DNA of 64,000 nt from Ananas comosus (GCF_001540865.1 NC_033631.1:1540553-1604552); one strand, 5' to 3'. Positions 43,377-56,800 are shown, counted from the stretch's first letter. Numbers and translations: made by a program. Notes: a model not told the origin generated them from the letters alone.

Positions 43377-45146
43377 TGTTAGATGTATGCCCTAGAAGCC
43401 AACCAGGCCGACACATGTATTCTTTCTAGGATATAAATTTGTATTTGACTTTAAAATATTATGAGTAAATTTGGGTTTCTATTTCCATTCATGTTGTGTA
43501 TATGTCCATGAATCGTCTAAGAAATTAATAAGATGATGACATATATTCTCAAGAGTTGAGAATTTGAGACATGTGTCATTGGTGGTTAATTCCTAAATGC
43601 TCCCGATCAATGGATCATCACGGAGACGGTGATTGATCCGATGAGATTAGTGCATAGGTCGCTTATCTTTTTGGGTAAACGAGTCTCGAGTCGACAGTGT
43701 AGGGACACTGAAGCAAATATGCAGGTGGTTGTTAGAGAACAAGGGTACCGAGCGTGACCAACGCGAGAAGTCACTTGGATGTCTACTCACTCGTCAGTGA
43801 CTTACTCAATTGTTGCAGTAGTGTGACTGGTCCTTTGACCTNCTCCGGTGCCTCGGCTATTCACAATGAGATTACTGTAGTTTGACTGTACATACACTTG
43901 GTCCCTAGCCATTCGGGTCCTTGCAGTGCATGTTGGCTACAGTAGGTTTATTATAGGAATAGGGTGCGCACTTTGATGGAATCTATCTCCCTTGGTAGAT
44001 AGGGGTGTTAGTCTTATATGATTTATGAGACCGAGTTTAGAAGACCTTGGCCAGGGCGGAGTTAATAGCGGAAAAAGGTTTCCGATATTAAAAACTCGAG
44101 TCGAATAAATTTAACATATGACAGACGATGGGGTTTGACGAGTTATTCCATAACCTCCGTCTGGTCGGGACTTATAATAGAAGGACTGTATCACATGGTA
44201 ACTGTACCAAGAGGTTTATTATTCCATTCAATTACAATGCCACTACATGCTGCCAGGTGTCACTGGTGGATTGTGAGACTCATGAGAATTATCTAGATTA
44301 TCGATAACTCTCATTGGGTTGCGTTGGAATTGTTTCGACTCACTAAAAGGAGTTTCAGTAATATTGTTGATAGTGATCAAAATATATCTCACTACTAGAT
44401 ATAATAGAACCTATGAGGTCACACACATAAGAGGTTGTAATTGATCGGATAGCTAGATCGCGATTATTGAATCGTCGAAGGACCTAATTATCAATATGTT
44501 GATAATTGGACTAATTTATAATTATTACAAATTAGTGGTATTAAAGTGTAAATGTTACAAGAGAAAACTTACTAATAGTTAGTAAATTATAAGAGGACTT
44601 ATGTGTAAATATTGCATTATTAATTTGATATGATCAAATTAATATAAAATTCAAATTGAATCAAATTAGGATTTGATCGATCTAACTAATTAAGAAATGG
44701 ATAAATTTAAATGAAGATTTGTACTTATCTTTAATGATTATTATATTATTATATTCCTCTATATAATAATATGGGAGTTTTTAGAAAATCCTAACCGTCA
44801 TCTCTCTTCTCCTCTCTTTTTCATATTCTAGCAAGAAAGACATCCTTTTGCAAGGGAGCTAGCACCCCGGTGAGGACATCGATCAAATCAAGAACCTCGC
44901 GTTGATACCTATAGAGACCGGACACGTGTGCGGCTTCAAGAGAATCCGATTCCACGATCATCAAATTGAGGCGAAGATTTATCCGCGAAAAAGGTAAAGA
45001 TTCGATCTTGCTTTTCTCCTTTAATCTTAAAAAACATGAGGGTCCTAATTGCGTGGTTTTTGAGATTGGATCTCGAGAGTTTTCAAAATCAAATTTGTTT
45101 GATTTTTTTTTTCCGCTGCGTTTTTACCATATGCAATTTTCTAACA
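43377..45146 (+). mobile_element. Solo LTR, TGTTAG...CTAACA type (1.77 kb)
   Basis: A 1,770-bp segment with 6-bp inverted ends TGTTAG and CTAACA and 5-bp duplications AGGTC at 43,372-43,376 and 45,147-45,151. A TATA-like CTATATAATAATATGGG at about 44,760, followed by a CT-rich leader, gives plus orientation. The start TGTTAGATGTATGCCC and general build resemble LTRs of Ty1/copia elements, but no coding region is present for confirmation. One n lies at 43,842. It splits the Tat antisense-ORF region. Confidence 0.88.
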
Positions 45147-45750
45147 AGGTCTACCTTCAGATCCAGAAAGCCTCGAACTCTATCACGCCATCAGGGTTAT
45201 AAGCTATGCATAGAAGAGGGTTGCCGCCATATCGAAGAGGATCGAAGTGAAAGGCTCCAATCAGAAAAGAAAAGTGTTTGAAGTAGAGGACCAAAAATAT
45301 AAAGTCGTAGCAAGAAGAAGATTATCAACTTGAAGGGAGGTCCTCGATAGGTAGATGGCATCGTAAATTCCAACTTCATGCCACAAGGGAGCAAAGGTTC
45401 CTTCGACTCAATTAAATCAGGTCAGGTATGTGTCCGAGACGCTAGGTTGGGTATGAATGTTTTTCTCTGATGACTTCGAGAAAGACCAAGAATGGAGAGG
45501 AACAGTATCCACCATTAAGGGAAGTCTTTTTGTAGAAAAAGAAAAGACATCATCCTTAGAAGACCCAATGAAGAAAGGGTCAAGGACGAAGCGGGCAAGG
45601 TCAACCATAGACGGTTTCAAAAGATGAGAAATGACATTAGGAGAAGACGGAAGAGGAGGAATCCGATCCATAGGAAAAGAAAGATTCTGGAAGGAAGAAA
45701 GAGTCGAAAGAAAAGAGTCGAGGAGGAATTGATAAACCATTATTAGCTTC
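45147..45750 (-). pseudogene. Tat element antisense ORF, N-terminal part
   Basis: Minus-strand continuation of the ORF described at 40-42 kb. It begins near 45,740 (VYQFLLDSFLSTLSSFQNLS; MDRIPPLPSSPNVIS). A later part, LSRTSLQVDNLLLATTLYFW followed by SSTSNTFLF and LFDMAATLFY, has the spacing of the plant mobile domain (aminotransferase-like, PMD) seen in additional ORFs of some plant retroelements. Frameshifts are present. The PMD assignment rests on a loose pattern and should be treated as tentative. Tat-derived sequence appears to end near 45,750. Confidence 0.35.
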
Positions 45751-45760
45751 TCTTAACAAC

Positions 45761-45780
45761 CATTTAGGTATACCTAAATG
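45761..45780. repeat. Perfect 20-bp palindrome
   Basis: CATTTAGGTATACCTAAATG is its own reverse complement. It lies at the transition between Tat-derived sequence and the AT-rich DNA that follows. Confidence 0.9.
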
Positions 45781-45869
45781 CTATTTTTTCAATTTTTTAT
45801 TATATTGATCCTAATATCTATCATTCACATGGTGCAATACCAATTTATTTGATTATGAGTTGCTAAATT

Positions 45870-46095
45870 ATTATCATTTAATATATCTACAACTCATACT
45901 AGGCATTAAATAGATTTTTTTCCTAATTTCTTTCAAAATACATTCATTTATAATATTTATTAATTTTTCAGTTGTTAATTATTAGAATTTAATATATCTA
46001 CAACCCACATTAGGCATTAAATATTTTTTTTCAATTTCTTTCAAAATACATTCATTTATTATATTTTAATAATTTTTCAATTGTTAAATACTGTT
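45870..46095. repeat. 110-bp tandem duplication, AT-rich
   Basis: TTTAATATATCTACAACYCA, GGCATTAAATA and TTCTTTCAAAATACATTC recur with a period of about 110 bp (first unit from about 45,870, second from about 45,980). Around it, 45,780-46,538 is AT-rich and has no recognised gene. Confidence 0.75.
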
Positions 46096-46538
46096 AATTA
46101 TCATCATAAAATTTCATCATGACCTTTCATTTCTATAACCTATACTAACAATTAAATAGATTATTTATTTTCTTTAATATCTCATTTTTTTTGTTTAATT
46201 CTGTAGGTCTACTCGAATTCTTTTAATATTCACTATACACTTAAGATTTAATAAGCTTCTTCTAATATAATAATTAATAAAAAAATTTTATATTTGCCTT
46301 ACGTTTACAATGTGCAAATGGTAGCAATTTATTATAAGTTTCATTCAAATAATTTTTATTTTATATAAATTATATCTTTGGTTAAAAACTACCCTCAACG
46401 TCCTCCCCATTTTTAGTTCCTTTTTATTCCTTCTCAGTTCAATAAAAGCTCTTCAATTTTATATAAATGTCTACCCTTTTACTAATATACATACTTATTC
46501 TTCAACTTAGCTAGTTTTAAATCAATTGGTATAGTCTA

Positions 46539-47212
46539 TCTCTATTTTAATAAAATAAAGATTGAATAATAATACATGCAAGTGTTTATCTGACAGTACG
46601 TACACAGGAATTAAAGGTACGAGTTTTTCTTCTACTTTTTAGTTTTTTTAATACATTTTGTGATAATATTATATTATTTAAAGCTTTAAATGTTAGTTTT
46701 ATATTGTCTAATTTATCTTTTTAAGTTAAAGAGAGTTGTTTTTCTTTTTGTAATCCATTTTTTAAAAATGATTTTTTGTAATTAACGTCTGATAATAAAA
46801 AGCTATTCCATATTTCTACCCGCGAGAATTACTATAATAAAAATAAAATTACAGATAAGATATATGTTGATTTGTAAATAGATATATTATTTAAAATATT
46901 TAAAATTAACAAAAAAATAATTGTTAGAACTACTAATTTAATTGGTTTTTTTTAATTAAAAACTATTAAAATTATCAAAGAAGGCACTATAAATAAAATC
47001 TAGCGTAGTTCGCAAATAGAGAATAAAGTTTGGCTGCCTATAAATCAACTACGTACCAAATAATATTATTTAGTAGGTTTACATTTTAAAAAAATTATGT
47101 TTTTATAAAATTGTTTTAAAAATAACTTAAAAATTCAAAATATATTATTTTCTATAATGTTAAAAAATAAAATAATTTTTAATCCCGTGCACTCGCACGG
47201 GTCATTTACTAG
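46539..47212 (+). mobile_element. Non-autonomous Helitron H1, complete
   Basis: The 3' end is a textbook Helitron terminus: hairpin CCCGTGC ACTC GCACGGG (47,184-47,201), 11 bases later CTAG (47,209-47,212), then host T. The 5' end starts TCTCTATTTTAATAAAATAA after host A (the A|T insertion rule). Length 674 bp, no RepHel coding sequence. A second copy is split by a LINE at 50.7/57.7 kb, and the start of a third lies at 61,701. Confidence 0.85.
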
Positions 47213-50119
47213 TATTATTATATATATTACTCATACACAATATATATCAATTTATGAGCCTTACTCATAGTAGATAACTATTAAATTCAAGTGTTTTTCA
47301 AATAAAAAACGCAGTAGAGTATACCATTAATTTACCATGTATGATCTCTTAAAAATTTCTGATTGCTTACATGCGACTGGACTGGACCATTAACACTCTG
47401 CTGAGATGAACTGCTCTGAAGCAATGGAGCACCGGAATTGATTGCGAGAATTTCCCCTTCTGCCAATTCGGCATAACTAGATTAATGCAAATTAACATGT
47501 AACGGACAATACTGAATGAATCTCCCCATTGAGGACCAGTCGAGCTAAAAAATTTGAGATGCACAGCTCTGAATTGCAATAAATGTGATACATGGACTCG
47601 GTATATAGGTATATTTATACTGAACGTAGTATTTAGAACGACATGTAAAATCAAATACTAACTCGAGTTATATAGGGTGCATATATAGAGGTTTCAGATT
47701 ATAATTTTTTAGCAACCATTATCTGGACGTCAAGTATTATAATTCCAAAAATCGACGACTGACAGAAAAGAGCATTGATTATTAATTAGACATAGGCAGT
47801 CAGTTTTGATTAAATAAAAGCTGCTGTTTAGGGATTTTCTTTGTCTGAAAAATATCTAAAGCTAATACAGTGGAAGTGCGGTAAAGTGAGATCAAGCAAA
47901 AAAGGTGAAAAAGATAGCCAATGCCTTGCAAATTTTATCACTAAATGGGGAAAAACATAAGAGATCATGTGGATACATAATATGAGATAATTACTTTCTG
48001 CTGATTATTTGACATTTGAGTTTTGTTTGCTAATTATTTGTTCCGGCTCTAACCACCAAAAACGTTTTTGATTCAATGTATTAGTAAATGAATAGAAAGA
48101 ATCTAACAAAAAAAAAAGTATTGACTCCTAAGATTTAGGAGAACAATCACACATATATTCATATCCAACACACTATATCACAAATCCATCAACATGGCCC
48201 TCAGAACCATGTGTTTAAGGAAATTGTAATAAATAACTTAGTTATTTAAGATGCTTAGATAGGTTGGGAGAATTACGGAACTTATGAAAGTCGGATGAAT
48301 AGGGTTCGGCTCTGATGATGAAAGAAATAAAAACGAATTGGATAATAGGTAGACAATTAGATGAAAAGAAGAGAGAATCAGCCATTGAGAAGGAAACGAA
48401 AGAAATAAGAATTAAGAGAACAAGGAACCATTTAGGAGTTGTAGTAGTTTTGATACATGTCCGAGCAACACAACACAAAATCAATGTAAAGTAATTAATC
48501 TATCTGTAAAACGCTACCAATATGGTGTAAAAACTTACAACTTATTGAGCTTTTTGTGCAGCTTTACCAACCTACTCATACTTATCACTTTTTTTTAACG
48601 CTAAATTTACAGCGAAAACTCTACGTAGAATATATTAATTTTTTTCACTTTCTTATCTGACTCTCAAAATTTATTATTTTGCTCCGCTTAAAATATTATA
48701 GAAATATTTTCAGAATGATATCGGCATAATAAAGAAGTGCAAATGACCAATTCTTTTTCTTCATCATAAAGAAATATTATTTTTAAATATATTTTGTTCA
48801 TTTTAAAAGCATTCTTAAGTATAACAATTATAAGAATGGATGAAATAGTAATCCAACTCCTGAAGAAGGAAGCTATAATGCAAGAAATTGAAATGTTAAG
48901 GGATAAATTAATTTGAAAGTTAAGGAAAGAGAAAGTAAAAAGGTAGATATTTACAAAGATTTCTTGTAATTAGAATTTTTTTCTTCCTTACTAAAACATC
49001 CAAAGTGATCATAACCTTATTTAAGTTAAAATATATATGTACACTCCTTATATTCGGTGTAATAGGTGCATTCCAAATATTTACGTTCAAATTGCATGTT
49101 GTCTTCAAACATTCTACCCCTCATGAATTGATTTAACTTTAACTTTAAATTATTGTAATTTTCAATAAAAATTGAATTCTATTTTAATTAGTTAAGTAAT
49201 TTAATTCACTTCGATATTCTGATGTCACTTGTGAGAGGTCAGGAATATGGCAACCGCCAATCTTAACAATATGTCGTGTCAATGATTACAAATTGCCACA
49301 TTTTTACTAGCATTGAGCTGACATATTATTATGTCCAACAATTGGACATAATACTTAATAATTGACAATGATTTGAGAGTTTTAAGCTTAAAAATCGATA
49401 AAATACAAAGATTTGGTGATCAATAGGCCTCACACACCCTCAAAATTTAGGATCTAAAGTGGCAAATTTAGGCCAAAAATTTAATGTAATCACACCGTCC
49501 TTGTTCTGAATGATAGACTAATATTTATGCATTATATGCAATATATATAGTACCAATGTACTGCTGATATCAATATTTATATCTCCATAACATGTATCAT
49601 CACCGTTTTGAGTTGGCTATATTTTTACTGATATCTAAAATCTGGAATCAAATGATGATCATTTGTGGGTGTTTGTCACGCGAGTCCACATTGCGATTCC
49701 GATTGCCGAGGGAAATGAATGCTCCCTACCTCTTTTTTCATTCAGCCTAGATGCGCGATGTGAATTGAATCCGGGTCGAATGGATATTATTCGGATTAAA
49801 TTATTTTTTCAACTTTTTTAATTAAAAATGAGTTAAAATAAAATTAAATATTAAATTTTAAATTTTAATTTGAACTCAAATTAAAATAAAATATTTAATC
49901 AATTATTGTACGAAATCTACTATATTTGAATGAAATTAAATTTAAATTATTAAGTTTATTCAAATTTTATTAAATTAAACTTAAAATTTCCGTAATTTTA
50001 ATTGAATTGAATATAATCAAAATTTAGTTGACCATATTTGAATAATGACATTCAACTTCAAAGTTAATTTTTTTAAAAAAGGATTAAATTTTGACATTAT
50101 TACATCATTAATTTTAATA

Positions 50120-50159
<40 letters not shown>

Positions 50160-50701
50160 TTAATATATTAATTTAAATTTAACTTAATAATTTAAGGATA
50201 CGTTAGTATATTTAATTTTGATTAACGTTTTTTATATCACTTGAACTAACACAGAAGTATCTAAATGAAATGATTATTCTGATTCCGATCAGTGATGAAC
50301 TAAAAGAATTAGTAATTGAGTCATACGTCAATTCCACTTAATTATTGATTCCGATTTCGAATTCCGATTCAACTCTTCGACCTTGAACCAAATCACGCGG
50401 CGCCTGCCCCGACTATAGATCTTCCCATTGGTGAGATATTCTTAAATCAGCATCAACTAGTGTTTAAATTCAAGGTGTTCATCACAAAATGAAATGCATG
50501 GCAAAGAGTACATTCTCACCTATGGTCGGCTCCTCATTTAAAATTTTGTCCTTAGGGAGCATCAGAAGTCTGACGAAATGCGAGTGTACTTAGGACAATG
50601 GACTGTTGGCCCATCATGCCTAGTTCGATTCCTCGATCATCAGTTGAGATGGTGTTCCGGGCTTTGAACGACAATCGTAACTGAGTCTATTTCTAGCTTT
50701 T
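47213..50701. repeat. Spacer unit U, copy 1
   Basis: About 3.5 kb matching 58,136-61,700 throughout, but with very many scattered one- and two-base indels and substitutions. It contains a GTGTTTGG-type MITE and a degraded version of the candidate three-exon gene described for copy 2 (for example an MADSLFFSSN start at about 48,380, minus strand). A sub-block of about 250 bp near its start (TCACCATGGGTAGG-type in copy 2) recurs near its end. No intact coding sequence. Confidence 0.8.
49677..50397 (+). mobile_element. GTGTTTGG-type MITE in U copy 1
   Basis: Starts GGGTGTTTGTCACG and ends near CTTGAACCAAATCACGC. Interior GATTCCGATT motifs at both ends are inverted copies around an AT-rich core. 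It corresponds to 60,687-61,421 with indels. Confidence 0.6.
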
Positions 50702-50872
50702 ATAATAAAGATTGAATGGAATACATGCAAAGTGTTTATCTTACAATACCATCAGTAATTAAAAGGAAGAGTTATCTCTATATTTTTAGTTTTTTAATAC
50801 ATTTGTATAATATTATTTATTTAAAACTTTAAATTATTTTATAGTCCTAATTTATCTTTTTAATTAAGGAAG
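50702..50872 (+). mobile_element. Helitron H2, 5' part
   Basis: Starts TCTAGCTTTTATAATAAAG. It is interrupted at AAGGAAGTT by the T-run (antisense poly(A)) of a LINE and continues at 57,678. The intact copy H1 reads straight through this point (AAAGAGAGTTGTTTTTC at 46,733-46,749) and serves as the empty site. Confidence 0.75.
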
Positions 50873-53800
50873 TTTTTTTTTTTGATAAAACAGGAATCTA
50901 CACTATTTGAAAATGTACAAGGCAAGAGAGGAAATGGAAGGAAAAGAGTGGAAGGAGTACGTAACAATAAGCCCCACACGAATCGATCGCATCACATGGA
51001 TATAGATAAGAGTCAGCGATCCACACTCTGTCGAAGAAACCAAAAACGACCCGTGCAATCGTATTTAATCTTCTTTTGGTCCAATTTCGCTCGTTTGTCT
51101 GATTTGAAAATTCTTCCTTTTCGCTCTTTCCATAGCTCCCAGAATCTCTCTGATTTACGATGTGTGAGCATCTTTGGTTTGCCGCTGTAGTAGTTTCCTT
51201 GCTACTGCACATCGAGCTCTATCCCATGACCGTTGGCGGACTCAGATGTTGTGCTTATGGTGGGAACGAGTGAATAGTGAAATCCACAAGGATCTTTAGT
51301 TTTTTAGTTGCATAGGTGCAGTTTAAATAGAAATCTCGAGAGTTTCGAATTCGAGTTTGCACAGCACGACAAAACAGATGGCCGTGCCAACATTCGGTTG
51401 ATAGACGTCGACTGTTAGCACACTTCTTCTCGCTGCAAGCCATAAGAATAAATTGACTCTAAGAGGTATATAATATGTTTCCACAAGAAGGATTAGCAAC
51501 ATTGATGGAACGGTAGACAAGAGAGTCATATAGCGCTTCGTGCAAAACTGCCAGTGAGTCATCGCAAACAGCAGAATGCCGAAGAGGGTTGAAAAGATAA
51601 GTGCTAATCAAAAGGGTAATTCTGACAAGCTCAACAGGACTTCGGCACTGCGTTCAAAAATAAATACATGTGCTATCCGTGCTAACTGAAAGCGTTGATC
51701 CACATATGAACTTGAGAGATGCGTGAGTTGACATCATAAGGTTGGGAAAAGCGTTCCGTGAGGTTATCATCGCAACTAATCGCGCGTCAGAAGATGTTAC
51801 TTCTCCTTGCCCGAGGGAGAATGACAGTATTCGAGAAAGGTTTTGCGATGCTGAATAGACTCCAAAACTGGCTGGGCAACGAGAAGCAAAGCTAGAAAGA
51901 TCCAGAGCTGTTGTTGTATGCTTTATTGGCATATGACTGAACCAATGCCTGCTATTAGAGTTAAGAAGCTCAAACTTTCATAACAGGCAAGCGGCATCTT
52001 GCAAGCCCTGTGAGGTTACCATTCGAGCCCCTCTTAAGTTCCGCAACATTTCCCATTTCTCAGTCCAATGGAAGCACGTTGTTGGCCGTTACCCTCCAGA
52101 AGAAGCCACGTCGGTTTTGTCGATGGCTTTATGACTCCATGCGAAAGAAGAACTGGAGCAGAAGAAGGCAGGATGATGATGATACTCAGAATGGAGATAC
52201 AAGGCGACTCCTCTAGAGAGCGTGGCCCCCTTCATCCGCAAGGCAGAATCATCTTCTCGAGGAGCGTAAAGGTAATCAGCTTTGTGAAACTGTTGTAAAG
52301 TGAGCCAGGTAGGTTAAAAGGAAAGCATTGTTTGGACAGCCAAACAGTTTGCTAAGTCTAAGAACTTCGTAAGTAGACAGGTGATGGGGATAGGCGCTCT
52401 GCGTATTTAATCTTAAATCCGAAATGTCGGTGAAGCTCAAGATTCTTACAGTAGCGCTGCTGTGTGTGTAAGGACTGAGATTATTGACAGTGCAACTAAA
52501 CTTCTCTTTGACGATTTATAGGTTGTATATTTAATTCTCTAATAGCACCGTAAGTTTCAGGAGAAAACGAGTAGAACAAGAGAATTTACTTGGATTATTA
52601 TTTTCAGTTAAAGTGAATAGTAACTTCTGGTTTTTCGTGAAGCACGGATGAGTTGCTTTCGCCGTATCGACTCCATTTCATAGCGATCCAAATGCTCTTT
52701 CGACCGGTTCACCTTATTCTGTACCAATGCATCCCCCGACGGATTATTATCTACGACGCACGATCTTTGGAAAGGGGATTTTAATGAAACCGAAGAGGTT
52801 TTCGTCTTTTGTGTTTCGTCTCGCATAATGAGACTCATCGTGCTCGTGTATTGACGAGATAGTAAGGTAGGGATGTTCATTCCTACTAGTGGTAGGAGAT
52901 TCAAATTTTGAATTTGAATCTAGATAGTGGATTACACATTGGTTATAGTTTTGTTTTGAAATTGAAGAGCGGACGGTTTCTCTCGGCGAAATTTCGTGAC
53001 CCGATCTGATTTGAACTTCAAAATCGTAGTTATATTGACCCCGTCGGCTGAACGGCGGAGGTCGCACATCGTTCGGATTTGATGACGATTGCATATATCG
53101 AATGTTTTCGAAAAGGGTTAAGTGATGATAATTGGAATTTCGCAAAAGTCCCTATTTTATGTACCGAATCGCGCGACAATCAGACGTGTAGGCTGCGTAC
53201 TTTAAATTAATTCGCTATGTGAAGGATTGAATTTCTAATAATCAGTTTAGTAGGTACTCTGTTGCAAAGTGACAATCATCTATGACTTTCTAGGTTTATC
53301 ATGGAAAACGCTATCTGTTCAGTTTCCCCAGCACCGACCTCCTGCGAACATCTGGATTTGCCCTAGCCGTCGCGCGCGAGCGGGGGGACGACGCCCGGCT
53401 CTCCGCCCGCCAGAAACCCCTCACATATCTTCATTTACCTACCCTCCATCCTCCTCAGCTTCTTTGACTCAGAAAGCACCCATGATCGAACCTGCGTCTC
53501 TGGTCAGAAGATCCCTCCGGTGTCAGCTCGCGCACCGCTCGCTGTGTGGCCCGCCGGCCCCCGCGCCTGCTGAGCCACCTTGCTCTTGCAACGCCGCAGT
53601 CACCCAGTCGAGCTCGGTATCCACTGCCCGTACGTCTGCGTGCCGTCCCATCGCCGCTGTGCGCCCTCTCGGTGACCTCTGGCGTGCCCGGGCGCCATCG
53701 CCGCCAGCTCCGGCGCCTAGCGGGCCGCAGCTCTCCCCCTCCTCTCCGCCGGCGCCAATCCTTGACGTGCGAGATGGTCTTCGACACATCGCGCAATCGC

Positions 53801-56800
53801 GCACCTCGCACATAGGTGTGCCGACCTACCTTGACCTCCGGTCCGCACGTGCGCCGTCGCTCCGACTCCCTCGGCGCCGCCATGCCTCCGCTTAACCTTG
53901 AGCCCGTGATGAAACCCCGCCGCTGATGATTCTGTTTGTCCAGTACCGTGCCGCAGCAACGCGTTCCGCCGCGAACGCGTGAGCACAGGTCAGGCTGGTC
54001 CGGCCGACGTCGCTCGTCGCGCCTGCGGCGCCGATGCTCCCCGTCGTCGACGAGCCCGTGTTTATTTGGGTTTGGTGCTAGGGCATCATTGCGTCGTCGC
54101 GCCCGCTGCCTCCCGTCGCTGGCTTGACGCAGCGCACGGCCAACCTCGACTGCCGCACCAACCCTGTCCGGCCTGCCCGAAGTCACGTCGCTGCAGGCGC
54201 ACTCGTGCCCTGCTAGCTCTTAAGCTTGATTTAGTTCCTACGCATAGATCTGCCTTTCTTTCATGTTCCGTGTGCACCCGGCCATTACCGATGCCTCGGG
54301 GTCAGCATGAGTGATCCCTCTGTCAGATCCTGATCCATAGTTCTTCCTCATTTTAGAGTCAACGATCCCCTGGTTATCGAATAAGCAATCTTTTCCTGCT
54401 CGGCGCTGCAGTTTTCACTATTTTCGTATCGCTTAGCGCGTGCAGTGGCCGCATTAGCTCCGAAAGTAGCACACCTCCGACATATATCGAAACTCAAGAG
54501 GGTTCCGGTTTAGGTCTAAATTACTTCTGTTTGTGCAGACGGACCATAAAAACGGTCGAATCGCACTAGAAAATAAGGATTTCGGTACTCGGAAGGTCTT
54601 ATGCATTGGGTTGATGCGCTAGTGTGCATTTCATGGTGAGTTAATGGTAACACTTTGACTGATTGTCCAAGGCACCCAAGCCCTATAAGGAGAACCGTAA
54701 AGTGATTCCATGCGTCTCGCTAAAATCCCCGACGGATACCGGTTTTGGTTCGGATTATTCGACGGTACTGCATGTGATTATTTGCGTCTCGCTGATTCGT
54801 GTTGCTGGTCCCCGTCGTTTCGAGGTTCGAAAACTGAAGGTGAGCGCGGGAAGTTACGTGGCGTTTTTCGAGAGCTTCCGCTTGTTCGGTAATCGGTTTT
54901 GGGAACCGGATTCATCGTGATTCTGTGATGGGATTGTGTGTTATGCCGAGTCATGTTATGGTTCAGATTCTAACCCGTTGGAACCTTTCGTAGGTTCGCA
55001 ATTGTCATCTTCACAAGTTCGAGAAGATCTCGTCAACATTACAGTGTACTTGATCCGAAGTCGGTAATGGTGTCACGCTCGTCAATCTTATATCTTCTTT
55101 CTTCTCTTATTACTATTGTCATAGTAATAGTAAAATTTAGCTTGCATACCCTATTGTTAGAATCTTACACTACCGTTGTTTGCATGATTAGTATTACTGA
55201 GTAGAGTAAGTAGTTAACAAGTTTCTTGTTCTCTACTTACTATTCGCATATTTGTATCATAATTTAGAGTAAGAGCGTTCGCGATTCTTGTAGATCGGCG
55301 ACCTAGTCGATCGTTCCTTGACTCTCGTCGTGTCGATCTGACTATGAAGTGGTGTACCCTGAGTAAATCCGCGCTTGTGGCTGACGAGTAGCTTCTAGAT
55401 ATATTGATACCTCTTGAAACCTATGTTAGTTGCTTGATTTATAAGTTTTAGTTACCATAAATTGAGCCATATTTCCATATACTTTGAGAGGATTTTGAGT
55501 GTTCCATCCCTACTACCTGATGAACGTTCTTGTATCCTAAAGTTGGATGACCTTTGTCGGTTAGCCCGCGAGGGGATACTGATTGTCGCTGTTGCAAGAC
55601 CGTTGCTATGATCATATCCGCATTGATCTCCACAATCGAGTGAATTCAGTACACGCAGCAAGTTGATCACCCAGTAGAATCGGTTCATTCGAAAATGTCT
55701 ACAAAATCGACCCGTGAGCCCAGCGTGTTCTCTTTGTCTAGGTTTATGCCATCGGTGTGAGCAGTAGTGGCTTTTGACTGTAGGTCTTAGATCGAACATG
55801 GTTTAGATTGGATACTTGACTCTCTCTCGTTGTCATATAGCTATAGTAGCGTTGTTTGCATATATAACTTAAATTTTTCTTTAATTGTCTGCTCTATGGG
55901 CGTTTAATTGACTTGTATGCTGAGTTCAACATTATAAGCGTATTTTGACTTTCATATATTATATATAATAGATATATTCTTCATTCGTCAATGTTGCTAC
56001 TGTATTCACTTACCAACGTTGTTATACCTTTCTGGTCCTTATACGCTCGCCTCATCGTCTTGGGGGGCGTACCAAATCACTGGGAGAGGGAGACATGTTT
56101 ACATGTTCTCACTCCCCCAACTATTTTTCAGTAATCGGCGGGCAGTAAGTGAGACCGACTGAGACACGTGGCTACTGTGTATAGATGCCTACTCCGACCT
56201 CGGTTTGTACTAGTTAGTTGTACTTTTATCTATTATTTCTGTGAATATACTTAGTCAGTCTATATGTTTAAATTCCATATATGTTAAAAATTCTAAATAG
56301 ACTTTCTGGATTTTCGTAAATAAAAGTTCTATCACTCGAGTACGCGTTTAAAGATAAAATATCGTGTAGGACATTTTCAAAAGATTTTCTGGAATATTGT
56401 TTAAACATGAATGTAAATTGTGAGTAAGGTGAAGTATGAATGTATAGTTTTTCTCATATTTCATTTAGTTTGTTATCCTCTTGTAACTTTGAAACTTGTG
56501 ACGCCCGTGCACAAATAACGGGAACTCTGTCCGTGTGAACAGTGGATTTTCTGTATTTGTGGCGGATCTAGCATTCTCTGGGGTTAGGTTTTCAAAAAAA
56601 AAAAAAATTAGATGCTTTCGCAATACTTTGAAATCAAAAAGGAACTCCGGAGCGTGACAGTGTGGGACCCATCGAAGAAAATAAGAACATCGTCGGCGAA
56701 TTGAAGAGTGAGGAGATTAACATCGCCGATGCCAATAGAAGGAAGAAGGTTGGAAAAGGCAGCCGCCTGGAGCATTCTATAAAGGACATCCATACAGAGA

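Noticed and set aside
53269..54314. Long frames of about 90-240 codons, Arg/Pro/Ser-rich, both strands
   Set aside because: Same situation in the second family A LTR: GC-rich composition keeps all frames open, and nothing is shared at protein level with the first copy.
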